Assembly (NCBI RefSeq): GCF_910578445.1
Contig: NZ_CAJTQC010000005.1
Location: 70,405 to 134,404 of the forward strand
Source: an uncultured Duncaniella sp.
GTDB lineage: Bacteria; Bacteroidota; Bacteroidia; Bacteroidales; Muribaculaceae
Direction: 5' to 3'
Length of the DNA stretch: 64,000 nucleotides
A model generated the notes under the pieces. The model was not told the origin of the DNA. It did no database searches and was given only the letters and a program-made list of their open reading frames with translations. Of the stretch, positions 54,160 through 62,980 are shown in pieces. The position numbers and the translations under genes were made by a program. Within the stretch, counting starts at the first letter, position 1. Each line of letters starts with the position of its first letter.

Positions 54160-56748
54160 ATGAACTTCAATAATTTCACTATCAAATCACAGGAAGCGAT
54201 CCAGAAGGCCATAGAGATTACCCGTGGCGCGGGCAATCAGGCTATAGAGCCTGTGCATCTGCTTAAGGGAGTCATGACCGAAGGGGAATCACTCATCAAC
54301 TTTATTTTCTCCAAGGTGGGAGCCAATGTCGCCACCCTGATGCGTCAGGTTGATGCCAAAATCGCCGCCGAGCCGAAAGTGTCGGGAGGCGAACCCTATC
54401 TTAGTCGCAGCTCCAACGATGTCCTTCAGAAAGCGCTCGACATCGCCAAGAAACAAGGTGATGAGTATGTCACCCTCGAAGCTTTACTTTTAGCCATCTT
54501 CACGGTCAACTCTCCGGCTTCAACCATTCTAAAGGACGCCGGATTGAGCCAACGTGAACTTGAATCGGCTATAGCCGAACTTCGTAAGGGGAAAAAGGCT
54601 ACCGACCAGAGCGCCGAAGACACTTATCAGGCACTTTCGAAGTATGCCATCAACCTCAACGAGCGTGCACGCGAAGGCAAGCTCGACCCTGTGATCGGAC
54701 GTGACGACGAAATCCGCCGCGTATTGCAGATTCTGTCGCGCCGTACCAAAAACAACCCTATGCTCATAGGCGAACCCGGTACGGGAAAGACTGCCATCGC
54801 CGAGGGACTCGCCCAGCGCATCGTCCGTGGCGACGTGCCCGAAAACCTCCGCACAAAGCAAATCTATTCGCTCGACATGGGCGCACTGGTGGCCGGCGCG
54901 AAGTACAAAGGTGAATTTGAAGAACGACTCAAAGCTATCGTCAACGAAGTGACAGGGGCCGATGGCGAAATCATCCTCTTCATCGACGAGATCCACACTC
55001 TTGTCGGAGCAGGCAAAGGTGAGGGAGCCATGGATGCGGCCAATATACTCAAGCCGGCGCTTGCGCGAGGCGAACTCCGCTCGATCGGCGCGACAACCCT
55101 CGACGAATACCAGAAGTATTTCGAAAAGGACAAAGCCCTCGAACGCCGATTCCAGAAAGTGATGGTCAACGAGCCTGACGAGGCCGCAGCCATCGCCATC
55201 CTCCGAGGACTTAAGGAACGTTATGAAAACCACCACAAGGTGCGTATCCGTGACGAGGCGATTATCGCAGCCGTCACCCTCTCGGAACGCTACATCACCG
55301 ACCGTTTCCTCCCCGACAAGGCAATCGACCTTATCGACGAGGCTGCGTCGAAACTCCGTCTCGAAATCGACTCCGTCCCTCAGGCGCTTGACGAAATCAC
55401 ACGTCTCATAGCCCAGAAGGAAATCGAGCGCGAGGCAATCAAGCGCGAGGGCGACAAGGAGAAAGTGAAGGAAATCGAAAAATCGCTCGCCGACCTGCGC
55501 GATCAGGAGAAGGAATTCACCGCCAAGTGGAAAGCCGAAAAGGACCTCATCAACAAAATCCAGCAGAACAAAATCGACATCGAGCAGCTCAACTTCGATG
55601 CCGAACGCGCCGAACGCGAAGGCGACTATGCAAAAGTGGCTGAAATCCGCTATTCGAAAGTACAGCAGAAGGAGCAGGAAAACGCAGCCATACAGGAGCA
55701 GCTCAAGGTGATGCAGGGCGAAAAAGCCTTCATCAAGGAAGAGGTCGACTCCGAAGACATCGCCGATGTCGTATCGCGTTGGACAGGCATCCCCGTCAAC
55801 AAGATGGTGCAGAGCGAAAAAGAAAAGCTCCTGCATCTTGAAGACGAACTCCACGGACGCGTCGTCGGGCAGAACGATGCCATCGCGGCCATAGCCGATG
55901 CTGTCCGCCGTTCGCGCGCCGGGCTCAACGACCCGCGCCGCCCTATCGGCTCATTCATATTCCTCGGCACGACAGGCGTAGGAAAGACCGAGCTTGCAAA
56001 GGCTCTCGCCGAATACCTGTTTGACGACGAAACGATGATGACCCGTATCGACATGAGCGAATATCAGGAGAAACACTCCGTCAGCCGTCTTGTCGGAGCG
56101 CCTCCGGGATATGTCGGCTACGACGAAGGCGGCCAGCTCACAGAGGCCGTGCGGCGCAAACCCTATTCGGTAGTGCTCTTCGACGAAATCGAGAAAGCGC
56201 ATCCCGATGTGTTCAACATACTTCTTCAGGTGCTCGACGACGGCCACCTGACCGACAACAAGGGACGTCTCGTCAACTTCAAGAACACTATTATCATCAT
56301 GACATCAAACATGGGCTCACACGTCATCCGCGACAACTTCGCAAAAATGACTCCTGAAAACCGTGGCGAGGTCATCGAGAAAACAAAGGACGAAGTGCTT
56401 GAACTCCTCAAGCAGCAGATCCGCCCCGAATTCCTCAACCGTATCGACGAAATCATCATGTTCACCCCGCTCAACGAGCAGGAGATTGAAGAAATCGTCG
56501 GATTGCAGATCAAATCCATCCAGCGCATGCTCGCCAACAACGGCATCACGCTCAAAGTCACTCCCGAAGCGCTCAAATATCTCGCAGAGGAAGGCTATGA
56601 TCCGGAATTCGGAGCACGTCCCGTCAAGCGTGTCATCCACCGTATGGTGCTCAACCAGCTGTCGAAAGACATACTTGCCCAGAAGGTCGACCGCGAACGC
56701 CCGATAGTCATCGACTACGACGGCTCTGACATCGTGTTCAAGAACTGA
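54160..56748 (+). CDS. clpB: ATP-dependent disaggregase ClpB
   Basis: 862 residues, the usual ClpB length. The N-domain (1-150) is followed by the first AAA+ module with Walker A GEPGTGKTA (about 204-212) and Walker B FIDEIHTL. The coiled-coil middle domain (about 400-530, rich in Glu/Lys/Gln) separates ClpB from other Clp ATPases. The second AAA+ module has GTTGVGKTE (about 601-609) and VVLFDEIEKAHPD. It rescues proteins from aggregates with the DnaK system in the cytoplasm. It is a single gene with an atypical promoter region, as expected for stress control. Confidence 0.97.
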   Translation: MNFNNFTIKSQEAIQKAIEITRGAGNQAIEPVHLLKGVMTEGESLINFIFSKVGANVATLMRQVDAKIAAEPKVSGGEPYLSRSSNDVLQKALDIAKKQGDEYVTLEALLLAIFTVNSPASTILKDAGLSQRELESAIAELRKGKKATDQSAEDTYQALSKYAINLNERAREGKLDPVIGRDDEIRRVLQILSRRTKNNPMLIGEPGTGKTAIAEGLAQRIVRGDVPENLRTKQIYSLDMGALVAGAKYKGEFEERLKAIVNEVTGADGEIILFIDEIHTLVGAGKGEGAMDAANILKPALARGELRSIGATTLDEYQKYFEKDKALERRFQKVMVNEPDEAAAIAILRGLKERYENHHKVRIRDEAIIAAVTLSERYITDRFLPDKAIDLIDEAASKLRLEIDSVPQALDEITRLIAQKEIEREAIKREGDKEKVKEIEKSLADLRDQEKEFTAKWKAEKDLINKIQQNKIDIEQLNFDAERAEREGDYAKVAEIRYSKVQQKEQENAAIQEQLKVMQGEKAFIKEEVDSEDIADVVSRWTGIPVNKMVQSEKEKLLHLEDELHGRVVGQNDAIAAIADAVRRSRAGLNDPRRPIGSFIFLGTTGVGKTELAKALAEYLFDDETMMTRIDMSEYQEKHSVSRLVGAPPGYVGYDEGGQLTEAVRRKPYSVVLFDEIEKAHPDVFNILLQVLDDGHLTDNKGRLVNFKNTIIIMTSNMGSHVIRDNFAKMTPENRGEVIEKTKDEVLELLKQQIRPEFLNRIDEIIMFTPLNEQEIEEIVGLQIKSIQRMLANNGITLKVTPEALKYLAEEGYDPEFGARPVKRVIHRMVLNQLSKDILAQKVDRERPIVIDYDGSDIVFKN

Positions 56749-56829
56749 ACTCGAGAGTAAAACGGTCCGATAAGACACGACACTATAAAAAACATATTTT
56801 TACAAACTATTTATTATATTCAAGCAACT

Positions 56830-57306
56830 ATGAAACGTATCCTTTATCTACTTCTCGTGCTTCCGTTGCTCGGACTCATCTCATCGTGCAGCGATGACAA
56901 AGATTTGCCTCAGGTCAGCCTCTCTATCGACTATACAGGTGCTGTTGAATCCGACGGCAGCCTCTATGTGGTTCAAGGCGACACTCTCAACGTCACAGCG
57001 CTCCGCGCCATCCCCGACGAAGGGACAAAGACAGCCACTCTCGGTGTTGTCGCCTACTTCTGGGACGGAATTCCTCAGGGCCGCACCGCACTTTCGCCCT
57101 TCCCCATCAGCATCAACACCACTGATATGGAACTTGGCAAACACTACCTCGGCGTGAACGCAACAGTGCTTCAGGTCGACAAGGAAGTCGGCTTTGCAGT
57201 CACCCAGTTCCCCGTCACCATTGTAGCAAGTCAGGCTGATATGCCGGGCGAAGGCGACGGAGGCACAATCAACCCCGAGACCCGTATCTCTGACAGCGAA
57301 AACTGA
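56830..57306 (+). CDS. Small lipoprotein of unknown function
   Basis: 158 residues with a lipoprotein signal (LPLLGLISSCSDD; Cys about 20). The mature part is beta-rich (SLSIDYTGAVESDGSLYVVQGDTLNV; TATLGVVAYFWDGIP) and resembles an immunoglobulin-like fold, with an acidic, Gly-rich C-terminus. Function is unknown. It lies 81 bases after clpB and ends at a strong hairpin terminator. Confidence 0.7.
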   Translation: MKRILYLLLVLPLLGLISSCSDDKDLPQVSLSIDYTGAVESDGSLYVVQGDTLNVTALRAIPDEGTKTATLGVVAYFWDGIPQGRTALSPFPISINTTDMELGKHYLGVNATVLQVDKEVGFAVTQFPVTIVASQADMPGEGDGGTINPETRISDSEN

Positions 57307-57351
57307 TTTCCAATCCATTTCATGGAAACAGGACAAAGCATACCACACTTT

Positions 57352-57401
57352 CAAAATCATGGCGCTTCTTTATCTCACAGATGAGAAGCGCCATGATTTT
57401 G
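57352..57401. terminator. Hairpin terminator after the small lipoprotein gene
   Basis: A perfect 18-base stem (57352-57369 with 57384-57401) with a 14-base loop, starting CAAAA and ending TTTTG. Confidence 0.75.
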
Positions 57402-57459
57402 AATATGTAAAAATATGAATCAGAGCTGCCAATCCAAAATAAATTATGTAATTTTGCCT

Positions 57460-57611
57460 TATCGACGTAGGCGACATTCCTACCCTGCGGCTCATTGCCG
57501 TCGTATAGATAGCAATCCGGTGGGGGGCATTCATTCTATCTTTTTCAGTCAGTTCGGGCGTTTGGCGATGCCTTTCACTTCTGAAAAAGCGAGAGTTCCC
57601 CCACTTTTTTT
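57460..57611 (+). ncRNA. Candidate structured small RNA with its own terminator
   Basis: A -7 box TAATTTTG (57449-57456) precedes about 150 bases with no credible protein. The 5' part can form GTAGG/CCTAC and CGGC/GCCG hairpins. The 3' part forms GTGGGGG (57520-57526) with CCCCCAC (57598-57604), then an internal bubble, then CTTTTTCAG (57540-57548) with CTGAAAAAG (57581-57589). The outer stem is followed by seven T, an intrinsic terminator. The bubble between two stems recalls 6S RNA, but identity is not established. No good -33 box is seen. Confidence 0.55.
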
Positions 57612-57663
57612 ACCTATTTTATTCCGACAAAACCATTGCGGTGATTCCAAGATATTTTTTTAT

Positions 57664-57695
57664 TTTGGAGTTACCGCAATTTCTTTGTAACTTTG
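57664..57695 (+). promoter_or_regulatory. Promoter of metK
   Basis: TTTG (57664-57667), 20 bases, TAACTTTG (57688-57695); both boxes match. It lies nearly 300 bases before the metK start. Confidence 0.75.
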
Positions 57696-57698
57696 CAG

Positions 57699-57989
57699 CC
57701 GAAAATCAAAGTGGACAAATTTGGCTGCTTGCAACCACTTCAAAAAATGCTAAAACTGCACCCCTCGCCACAGTGCCATGACAAATCCATTGTCAATAGC
57801 CACGAGGGATTTCAGAACTTCTCCCCTCTTTGTCTTCATAGAGGATTTAGACTTTTGAGATTCATATTGCGTGCCGGCAATCCGCGAGGATGAAGGCCAC
57901 AGATGAGAAATGTTGAAGCAGGCAGCGCGAATCCACGCATTTTCAAGCCGACTTCGACATTTTATTTTTTATATAAGCACCATAAACTT
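57699..57989 (+). other. Long structured leader of metK
   Basis: About 290 untranslated bases lie between the promoter and metK. AAGTGG pairs with CCACTT near the start (about 57710-57750). CCCTCG pairs with CGAGGG around an inner hairpin TGACAA/TTGTCA (about 57765-57810). I do not see the conserved core of the common SAM-I riboswitch. It may be an attenuating leader or hold a separate small RNA. Confidence 0.4.
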
Positions 57990-59315
57990 ATGAAAACTTA
58001 TCTCTTCACATCAGAATCCGTATCAGAAGGACATCCCGACAAGGTTGCCGACCAGATTTCAGATGCCATTCTCGACGAGTTCCTTGCCCGCGACCCGAAA
58101 TCGAAAGTCGCATGCGAAACACTCGTCACAACAGGTCAGGTAGTAATCGCAGGCGAAGTCAAAAGCGAAGCATACATCGATCTGATGGAGGTGACACGCG
58201 ATGTCATCCGCAAGATAGGCTACAACCGCAGCGCACTGAAGTTTGACGGCGAGGCTTGCGGTGTCTTCTCAGCTCTCCACGAACAGAGCGCCGACATCAA
58301 CCGCGGTGTCGAACGCAACGAGGCTGAGGCTCAAGGCGCAGGCGACCAAGGCATGATGTTTGGCTACGCATGCAATGAGACCCTCGACTACATGCCTCTC
58401 ACCATCGACCTCTCCCACCGTCTCCTTCAGGAACTTGCCGACATACGCCGCGAGGAGAAAGAGATGACCCACGAAAAGCGTGGCCGTGTCTACACATACC
58501 TCCGTCCCGACTCAAAGAGCCAAGTGACTGTGGAATATGACGAGAACAACCGTCCGCTGCGAGTCGACACAATCGTCATCTCCACACAACACGATGAATT
58601 CATCCTCCCCACCGACGACTCTGACAGCGCCCGCGCTGCCGCCGACCGCGCCATGCAGCAGAAAATCACCGAGGATGTGCGCAACGTACTCATTCCCCGC
58701 GTCAAGGCCAAACTACGCCCTGAGGAAGCGGCTCTCATCGGCGACGACGTGAAGCTGCTCGTCAATCCGACAGGCAAGTTCGTCATCGGAGGTCCTCACG
58801 GCGACACCGGTCTGACTGGCCGTAAAATCATCGTCGACACCTACGGTGGCCACGGCGCACACGGTGGCGGCGCATTCTCGGGCAAAGACCCCTCAAAGGT
58901 AGACCGCTCGGCCGCATATGCCGCTCGCCATATCGCAAAAAATCTCGTGGCAGCCGGAGTGGCCGACCGCGTGCTCGTACAGGTAGCCTATGCAATCGGC
59001 GAGGCCCGTCCCGTCAGTCTATGCATCAACACCTACGGCACTGCCAAGGTAAACCTTTCGGACTCTGAAATAGCAGCAATCGTCAACGATATGCCATGTT
59101 TCGACATGACTCCCTATGCGATTGAAAAGCGCCTCGGACTCCGCAACCCTATCTACCGCGAGACTGCAAGCTATGGACACATGGGACGCAAGCCGGTGAC
59201 CGTGACCAAGGAGTTCCATTCGAAATACGAACCGACCTTCACACGCACCGTCGAACTGTTCACATGGGAAAAACTCGACGCAGTTCCAGCCGTGAAAGAA
59301 GCCTTCGGTTTGTAA
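57990..59315 (+). CDS. metK: S-adenosylmethionine synthetase
   Basis: The start at 57990 (MKTYLFTSESVSEGHPDKVADQ) is the standard MetK N-terminus; the frame extends 29 codons upstream but those are leader. 441 residues, longer than the roughly 384 of E. coli MetK but normal for Bacteroidetes. Signature motifs are GAGDQGMMFGYA (about 125-136) and GGGAFSGKDPSKVDRS (about 290-305). It makes S-adenosylmethionine from methionine and ATP in the cytoplasm. Confidence 0.97.
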   Translation: MKTYLFTSESVSEGHPDKVADQISDAILDEFLARDPKSKVACETLVTTGQVVIAGEVKSEAYIDLMEVTRDVIRKIGYNRSALKFDGEACGVFSALHEQSADINRGVERNEAEAQGAGDQGMMFGYACNETLDYMPLTIDLSHRLLQELADIRREEKEMTHEKRGRVYTYLRPDSKSQVTVEYDENNRPLRVDTIVISTQHDEFILPTDDSDSARAAADRAMQQKITEDVRNVLIPRVKAKLRPEEAALIGDDVKLLVNPTGKFVIGGPHGDTGLTGRKIIVDTYGGHGAHGGGAFSGKDPSKVDRSAAYAARHIAKNLVAAGVADRVLVQVAYAIGEARPVSLCINTYGTAKVNLSDSEIAAIVNDMPCFDMTPYAIEKRLGLRNPIYRETASYGHMGRKPVTVTKEFHSKYEPTFTRTVELFTWEKLDAVPAVKEAFGL

Positions 59316-59355
59316 AATAACAGAAAACATCTGAAACATAAGAGGTACAAAAATT

Positions 59356-59466
59356 CAGAAATAACAAAAATAACAGACTTCGTTTTTTCGTCGACGGTAG
59401 CAGGGTGATTCAGCCCATCACTCCGATTGACAAAAGAAACGAAGTCTGTTATTTTTGTTATTTCTG
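59356..59466. repeat. Perfect 30-base inverted repeat between convergent metK and upp
   Basis: 59356-59385 and 59437-59466 are exact inverted repeats separated by 51 bases. The RNA would be one long AT-rich hairpin from either strand. It probably serves as a terminator for both genes, though its length and large loop are unusual and there is no classical T run directly after the stem. Confidence 0.65.
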
Positions 59467-59497
59467 TATCTTATTCCAGACCTTTACGGCTAAAGTA

Positions 59498-60151
59498 TTA
59501 TTCCTTTATGCCATATGCGAGGTCGCCGGCGTCGCCGAGCCCGGGGACAATGTAGGAATGGTCGTTGATGACCTCGTCGATAGCGCCGACCCACACCGTA
59601 GTCTTGTCGGCCGGGAAAGTGGCCTTGATATAATCAATAGCCTTGCGCGAGGCGATAATTGAGGCCACATGAACGTGGGCCGGCTCGCCCTTGGTCAGCA
59701 ACGCGCGGTAGCAGAGATCCATCGACGAACCGGTGGCAAGCATCGGGTCTGCGATAACGAGAGTCTTGCCGTCGATTCGGGGCGAAGCTATGTATTCGAT
59801 AAACACGTCGAAATTCTCTTTCTCGCGATACTTGCGATAGGCCGAGACAAAAGCATTCTGTGCATGGTCGAAGTAATCGAGGAAACCTTTATGGAAAGGT
59901 ATGCCGGCACGGAATATGGTGGCAAGCACAACCTGCTCGTCAAGAATCTGTGACGGGGCGACAGCCAGAGGTGTAGTTACATCGACAGTCTTGTAGCGCA
60001 TACGCTTCGACATCTCGTAGGCCATGATTTCACCTATGCGCTCAAGATTCCGGCGGAAACGCAGCATGTCGGTCTGCACGTTGACGTCGCGCAGCTCACT
60101 CATATATTGACTCACCAGCGAAGGTGTTTCGGCAAAATTGATTACTTCCAT
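59498..60151 (-). CDS. upp: Uracil phosphoribosyltransferase
   Basis: 217 residues. The PRPP-binding loop VIADPMLATGSSM is at about residues 131-143. The uracil-binding C-terminal region GDAGDLAYGIKE is also visible. It salvages uracil to UMP using PRPP in the cytoplasm. Own promoter; ends close to the inverted repeat shared with metK. Confidence 0.95.
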   Translation of the reverse strand: MEVINFAETPSLVSQYMSELRDVNVQTDMLRFRRNLERIGEIMAYEMSKRMRYKTVDVTTPLAVAPSQILDEQVVLATIFRAGIPFHKGFLDYFDHAQNAFVSAYRKYREKENFDVFIEYIASPRIDGKTLVIADPMLATGSSMDLCYRALLTKGEPAHVHVASIIASRKAIDYIKATFPADKTTVWVGAIDEVINDHSYIVPGLGDAGDLAYGIKE

Positions 60152-60190
60152 GATTTTATTAAGGTGTGGGATTACTTATGTTTACAAAGA

Positions 60191-60222
60191 CAAAATTAGA
60201 GAATTTTCATATCTGTAACAAA
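60191..60222 (-). promoter_or_regulatory. Promoter of upp
   Basis: On the minus strand TTTG (60219-60222), 20 bases and TAATTTTG (60191-60198) match both boxes. Confidence 0.8.
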
Positions 60223-60250
60223 TGAGCCGGGCAAATCGATGTGCAAAAAA

Positions 60251-61141
60251 TCAAAAAAGCTCTTTACGAAGCTTGTTGTCGAGAAGATTGGTAAACTGAT
60301 AATTTTTGAGATTCCAACGCGGATAAATCAATAATTCCGGAGGCGACTGCGAAACGAAGCGCTCAACGGCAATGTCTTTACGCAGACGACGGAGAATCCT
60401 GACACACAGATCGGCATAGGATTCAGCCGTGAAACGCGGTATGTCGTAAAGTCCGGCTTCGACATCGCGCGCCATTCGCGTCCCGCGTACGAGCTGAAGC
60501 TGATGAATCTTTACGGTGTCGACCGGAAGTTCGTTGACACGGTCAATTGTGGCAAGCATCACCTCCTCATCCTCACCGGGAAGCCCCATTATGAGATGAA
60601 GCCCGCACGGAATCCCGGCGGCATGCGTGCGCCTGACCGCATCGGCCGTATCAGCCCACGTATGACAACGGTTCACAAACCGGAGAGTCTCGTCGCAGGC
60701 GCTTTCCGCACCATATTCAATCATGACCCATGCCGGAAGCGCCGACAGACGGTCGAGAAGCTCCTGAGGCATGCAGTCGGGACGAGTACCGATAATCAGA
60801 CCGACCACTCCGTCGACGGCCAATGCCTCCTGATAGAGCCGCATGAGGCGGTCGATATCATCGGAATGAGTGTTGGTATAGGCCTGAAAATAGGCCAGAT
60901 ATTTCATTTCAGGATATTTGCGGGCAAAGAAAGCCTTTCCCTCGGACAATTGCGCGGAGACTCCGAGAGCAGGCGCACAGTAACCCGGATTGAACGATTG
61001 ATTGTTGCAATACGTGCAACCGCCCACGCCCTTGCTGCCGTCGCGGTTCGGACAGGTGAATCCGGCGTTGACCGCTATCTTCTGTACCTTCCCATTGAAA
61101 TGGCCGGAAAGGAAGTCGGAAAAATCCTTGTAGGCCTTCAT
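60251..61141 (-). CDS. Radical SAM protein, TIGR01212/YhcC type
   Basis: The ATG at 61141 (MKAYKDFSDFLSGHFNGKVQKI) overlaps the aroC stop as ATGA, which supports translational coupling; an upstream frame would add 30 residues inside aroC. 296 residues. The cluster cysteines lie in GFTCPNRDGSKGVGGCTYCNN, the CPNRDG...GGCxYC signature of the YhcC family. Family members are radical SAM enzymes whose substrate is not firmly settled; tRNA-related roles have been suggested. Probably cytoplasmic. Confidence 0.87.
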   Translation of the reverse strand: MKAYKDFSDFLSGHFNGKVQKIAVNAGFTCPNRDGSKGVGGCTYCNNQSFNPGYCAPALGVSAQLSEGKAFFARKYPEMKYLAYFQAYTNTHSDDIDRLMRLYQEALAVDGVVGLIIGTRPDCMPQELLDRLSALPAWVMIEYGAESACDETLRFVNRCHTWADTADAVRRTHAAGIPCGLHLIMGLPGEDEEVMLATIDRVNELPVDTVKIHQLQLVRGTRMARDVEAGLYDIPRFTAESYADLCVRILRRLRKDIAVERFVSQSPPELLIYPRWNLKNYQFTNLLDNKLRKELF

Positions 61142-62214
61142 AGTCGGGCGGCTCGGTTCAACAACACGGCATCGAGAATCACAATCGCCGCCATCGCCTC
61201 GACTATAGGCACTGCGCGAGGCACGACACAAGGGTCATGACGGCCACGCGCCTTGAGCAACACTTCACGGCCATGACAGTCAACGGTCATGATGTCCTGC
61301 ATCAGTGTGGCCACCGGTTTGAAGGCAACGCGGAAATATATGTCAGCGCCATTCGATATTCCGCCCTGAATTCCTCCCGAATGGTTTGCCGATACGCCGA
61401 TATTGCCGTCATCATCAAGTGTGAAGGGATCCATGACCTCACTGCCCCGAAGACCGACACCTTCGAAGCCCATGCCATATTCAAATCCCTTGCTCGCATT
61501 TATGCTCATCATTGCTTCCGACAATCGTGCGCCGAGACGACCGAACACCGGGTCGCCCACTCCGGCAGGAACACCACTGATGACACAGCTGACTATGCCG
61601 CCGATGGTGTCGCCCTCGCTTTTGACTTTCATTATCAACGCCTCCATCTCGGCAGCCTTAGCCTGATCGGGACATCGCACCGCGTTGCTTTCGGTGAGCG
61701 ATAAATCAAGGTCGGAATACGGCTTTCCGATGGCGATAGCCCCTACCTGCGATGTGTAGGCCATGATTATTATACCCATCTGTTCGAGGGCCTGACGCGC
61801 GAAAGCCCCTGCGACGACACGCGTAGCAGTCTCGCGTGCGCTCGAACGGCCTCCGCCACGATGGTCGCGGAGACCATATTTCGTCGTATAGGTGTAATCG
61901 GCGTGCGACGGACGGAAGGCTTCGCGCAACTGGCCGTAGTCGCTTGAATGCTGGTTCTCGTTGCGGATGATAAATCCTATCGGACAGCCGGTTGTCACAC
62001 CTTCAAACAGGCCTGACAGAATCTCGACCGTATCGCTTTCCTTTCGGGCTGTCGTTATGGCCGACTGTCCCGGACGTCGGCGGTCAAGTTCGCGCTGCAC
62101 CCGGTCGAGGTCAATTTTAACTCCTGCGGGCATGCCGTCGATGACTCCGCCGATGGCTGCGCCGTGACTTTCGCCAAAACCTGTAAAGGTGAATATCTTG
62201 CCGATTGTGTTCAT
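61138..62214 (-). CDS. aroC: Chorismate synthase
   Basis: 358 residues. All three family signatures are present: GESHGAAIGGVIDGMPAG near the start, the RPSHADYTYTTKYGLRDHRGGGRSSARETATRVVAG segment (about 104-138) and the C-terminal GRHDPCVVPRAVPIVEAM. It uses reduced FMN to convert EPSP into chorismate, the last shikimate step. It overlaps the radical SAM gene by four bases. Confidence 0.97.
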   Translation of the reverse strand: MNTIGKIFTFTGFGESHGAAIGGVIDGMPAGVKIDLDRVQRELDRRRPGQSAITTARKESDTVEILSGLFEGVTTGCPIGFIIRNENQHSSDYGQLREAFRPSHADYTYTTKYGLRDHRGGGRSSARETATRVVAGAFARQALEQMGIIIMAYTSQVGAIAIGKPYSDLDLSLTESNAVRCPDQAKAAEMEALIMKVKSEGDTIGGIVSCVISGVPAGVGDPVFGRLGARLSEAMMSINASKGFEYGMGFEGVGLRGSEVMDPFTLDDDGNIGVSANHSGGIQGGISNGADIYFRVAFKPVATLMQDIMTVDCHGREVLLKARGRHDPCVVPRAVPIVEAMAAIVILDAVLLNRAARL

Positions 62215-62245
62215 TTTTTATTTAATGCATAATGCTCAATCCATA

Positions 62246-62286
62246 ATTCATAATATGCTCTACGCGAAGGGGGCATATTTATGAAT
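62246..62286. other. AT-rich hairpin upstream of aroC
   Basis: ATTCATAATATGC (62246-62258) pairs with GCATATTTATGAAT (62273-62286) with one bulge. It lies between ybaK and aroC, both on the minus strand. It could end ybaK transcription or be part of the aroC leader; no T run is evident. Confidence 0.35.
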
Positions 62287-62350
62287 ATATGCGTCAGGCA
62301 TTGATTTTTTTATTCTATTTGACTTTTAATACTATGGTAATTTCTATGTT

Positions 62351-62851
62351 TCAGCTCTTCGGGACGGCGATGTCGGCTACCTGAGCCGAACAATACGCAA
62401 TCAAATCAGCCGGAGCAATCTTGAACTGGAGACCGCGCTGCCCGGCCGATACGTAGATAAACGGATGGTCGAGCACTGTCGAATGGAAATAAGTCGGAAA
62501 CGGTTTTTTCATCCCCACCGGCGAGCATCCGCCACGGATATAGCCTGTAAGCGGCAAAAGCTCCTTCATCGGAATCATCTCCGCTTTTTTAGCACCTGCA
62601 GCCTTGGCGGCCTTCTTCAGATCGACCTCCATGTTTCCCGGGAGGACGCAGACAAAGTGACCGCAGCGCTCGCCGTTAAGCACGAGAGTCTTGAACACAC
62701 TGTCAATATCCTCGCCAAGCTCCTCAGCCACATGTTCGGCCGCAAGATTGTCGGGGTCAACCTCATAGGGAATCAGTTCATAATTGATTTTAGCCCTGTC
62801 GAGCAGGCGCGCGGCATTTGTCTTAGACACTTTATCTTTTGACGTATTCAT
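62351..62851 (-). CDS. ybaK: Cys-tRNA(Pro)/Cys-tRNA(Cys) deacylase
   Basis: 166 residues, the size of YbaK/EbsC. The YbaK editing fold is visible: YELIPYEVDPDNLAAEHVAEELGEDIDSVFKTLV, then VCVLPGNMEVDLKKAAKAAGAKKAEMI and the GYIRGGCSPVGMKK loop. It hydrolyses Cys-tRNA(Pro) formed in error by prolyl-tRNA synthetase. Its start codon lies only about four bases after a -7 box. Confidence 0.92.
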   Translation of the reverse strand: MNTSKDKVSKTNAARLLDRAKINYELIPYEVDPDNLAAEHVAEELGEDIDSVFKTLVLNGERCGHFVCVLPGNMEVDLKKAAKAAGAKKAEMIPMKELLPLTGYIRGGCSPVGMKKPFPTYFHSTVLDHPFIYVSAGQRGLQFKIAPADLIAYCSAQVADIAVPKS

Positions 62852-62855
62852 AGCG

Positions 62856-62887
62856 CAAATTTACTCAATCACTGTCTATATTGCAAT
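62856..62887 (-). promoter_or_regulatory. Promoter abutting the ybaK start codon
   Basis: On the minus strand ATTG (62884-62887), 20 bases and TAAATTTG (62856-62863). Transcription should begin at or within a base or two of the ATG, giving a leaderless or nearly leaderless mRNA. Confidence 0.5.
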
Positions 62888-62980
62888 TTTCAGAGAGTAA
62901 AAAAGTTGAGACACCAGCCCAATTGGCCTATGGCAGATGAGGCTCTCGGCGATATTTTTTTGAGACTGCGATTGATTCTG

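Noticed and set aside
54529..55854. 441-codon minus-strand frame inside clpB
   Set aside because: The Phe/Leu/Val-rich product mirrors the Glu/Lys-rich ClpB sequence and is a shadow frame.
57415..57893. Short open frames of 91 and 66 codons before metK
   Set aside because: They cross the candidate RNA, its terminator and the metK promoter, so they are unlikely to be translated.
57699..57989. Classical SAM-I riboswitch before metK
   Set aside because: The characteristic conserved core sequences are not visible; kept only as an unassigned leader.
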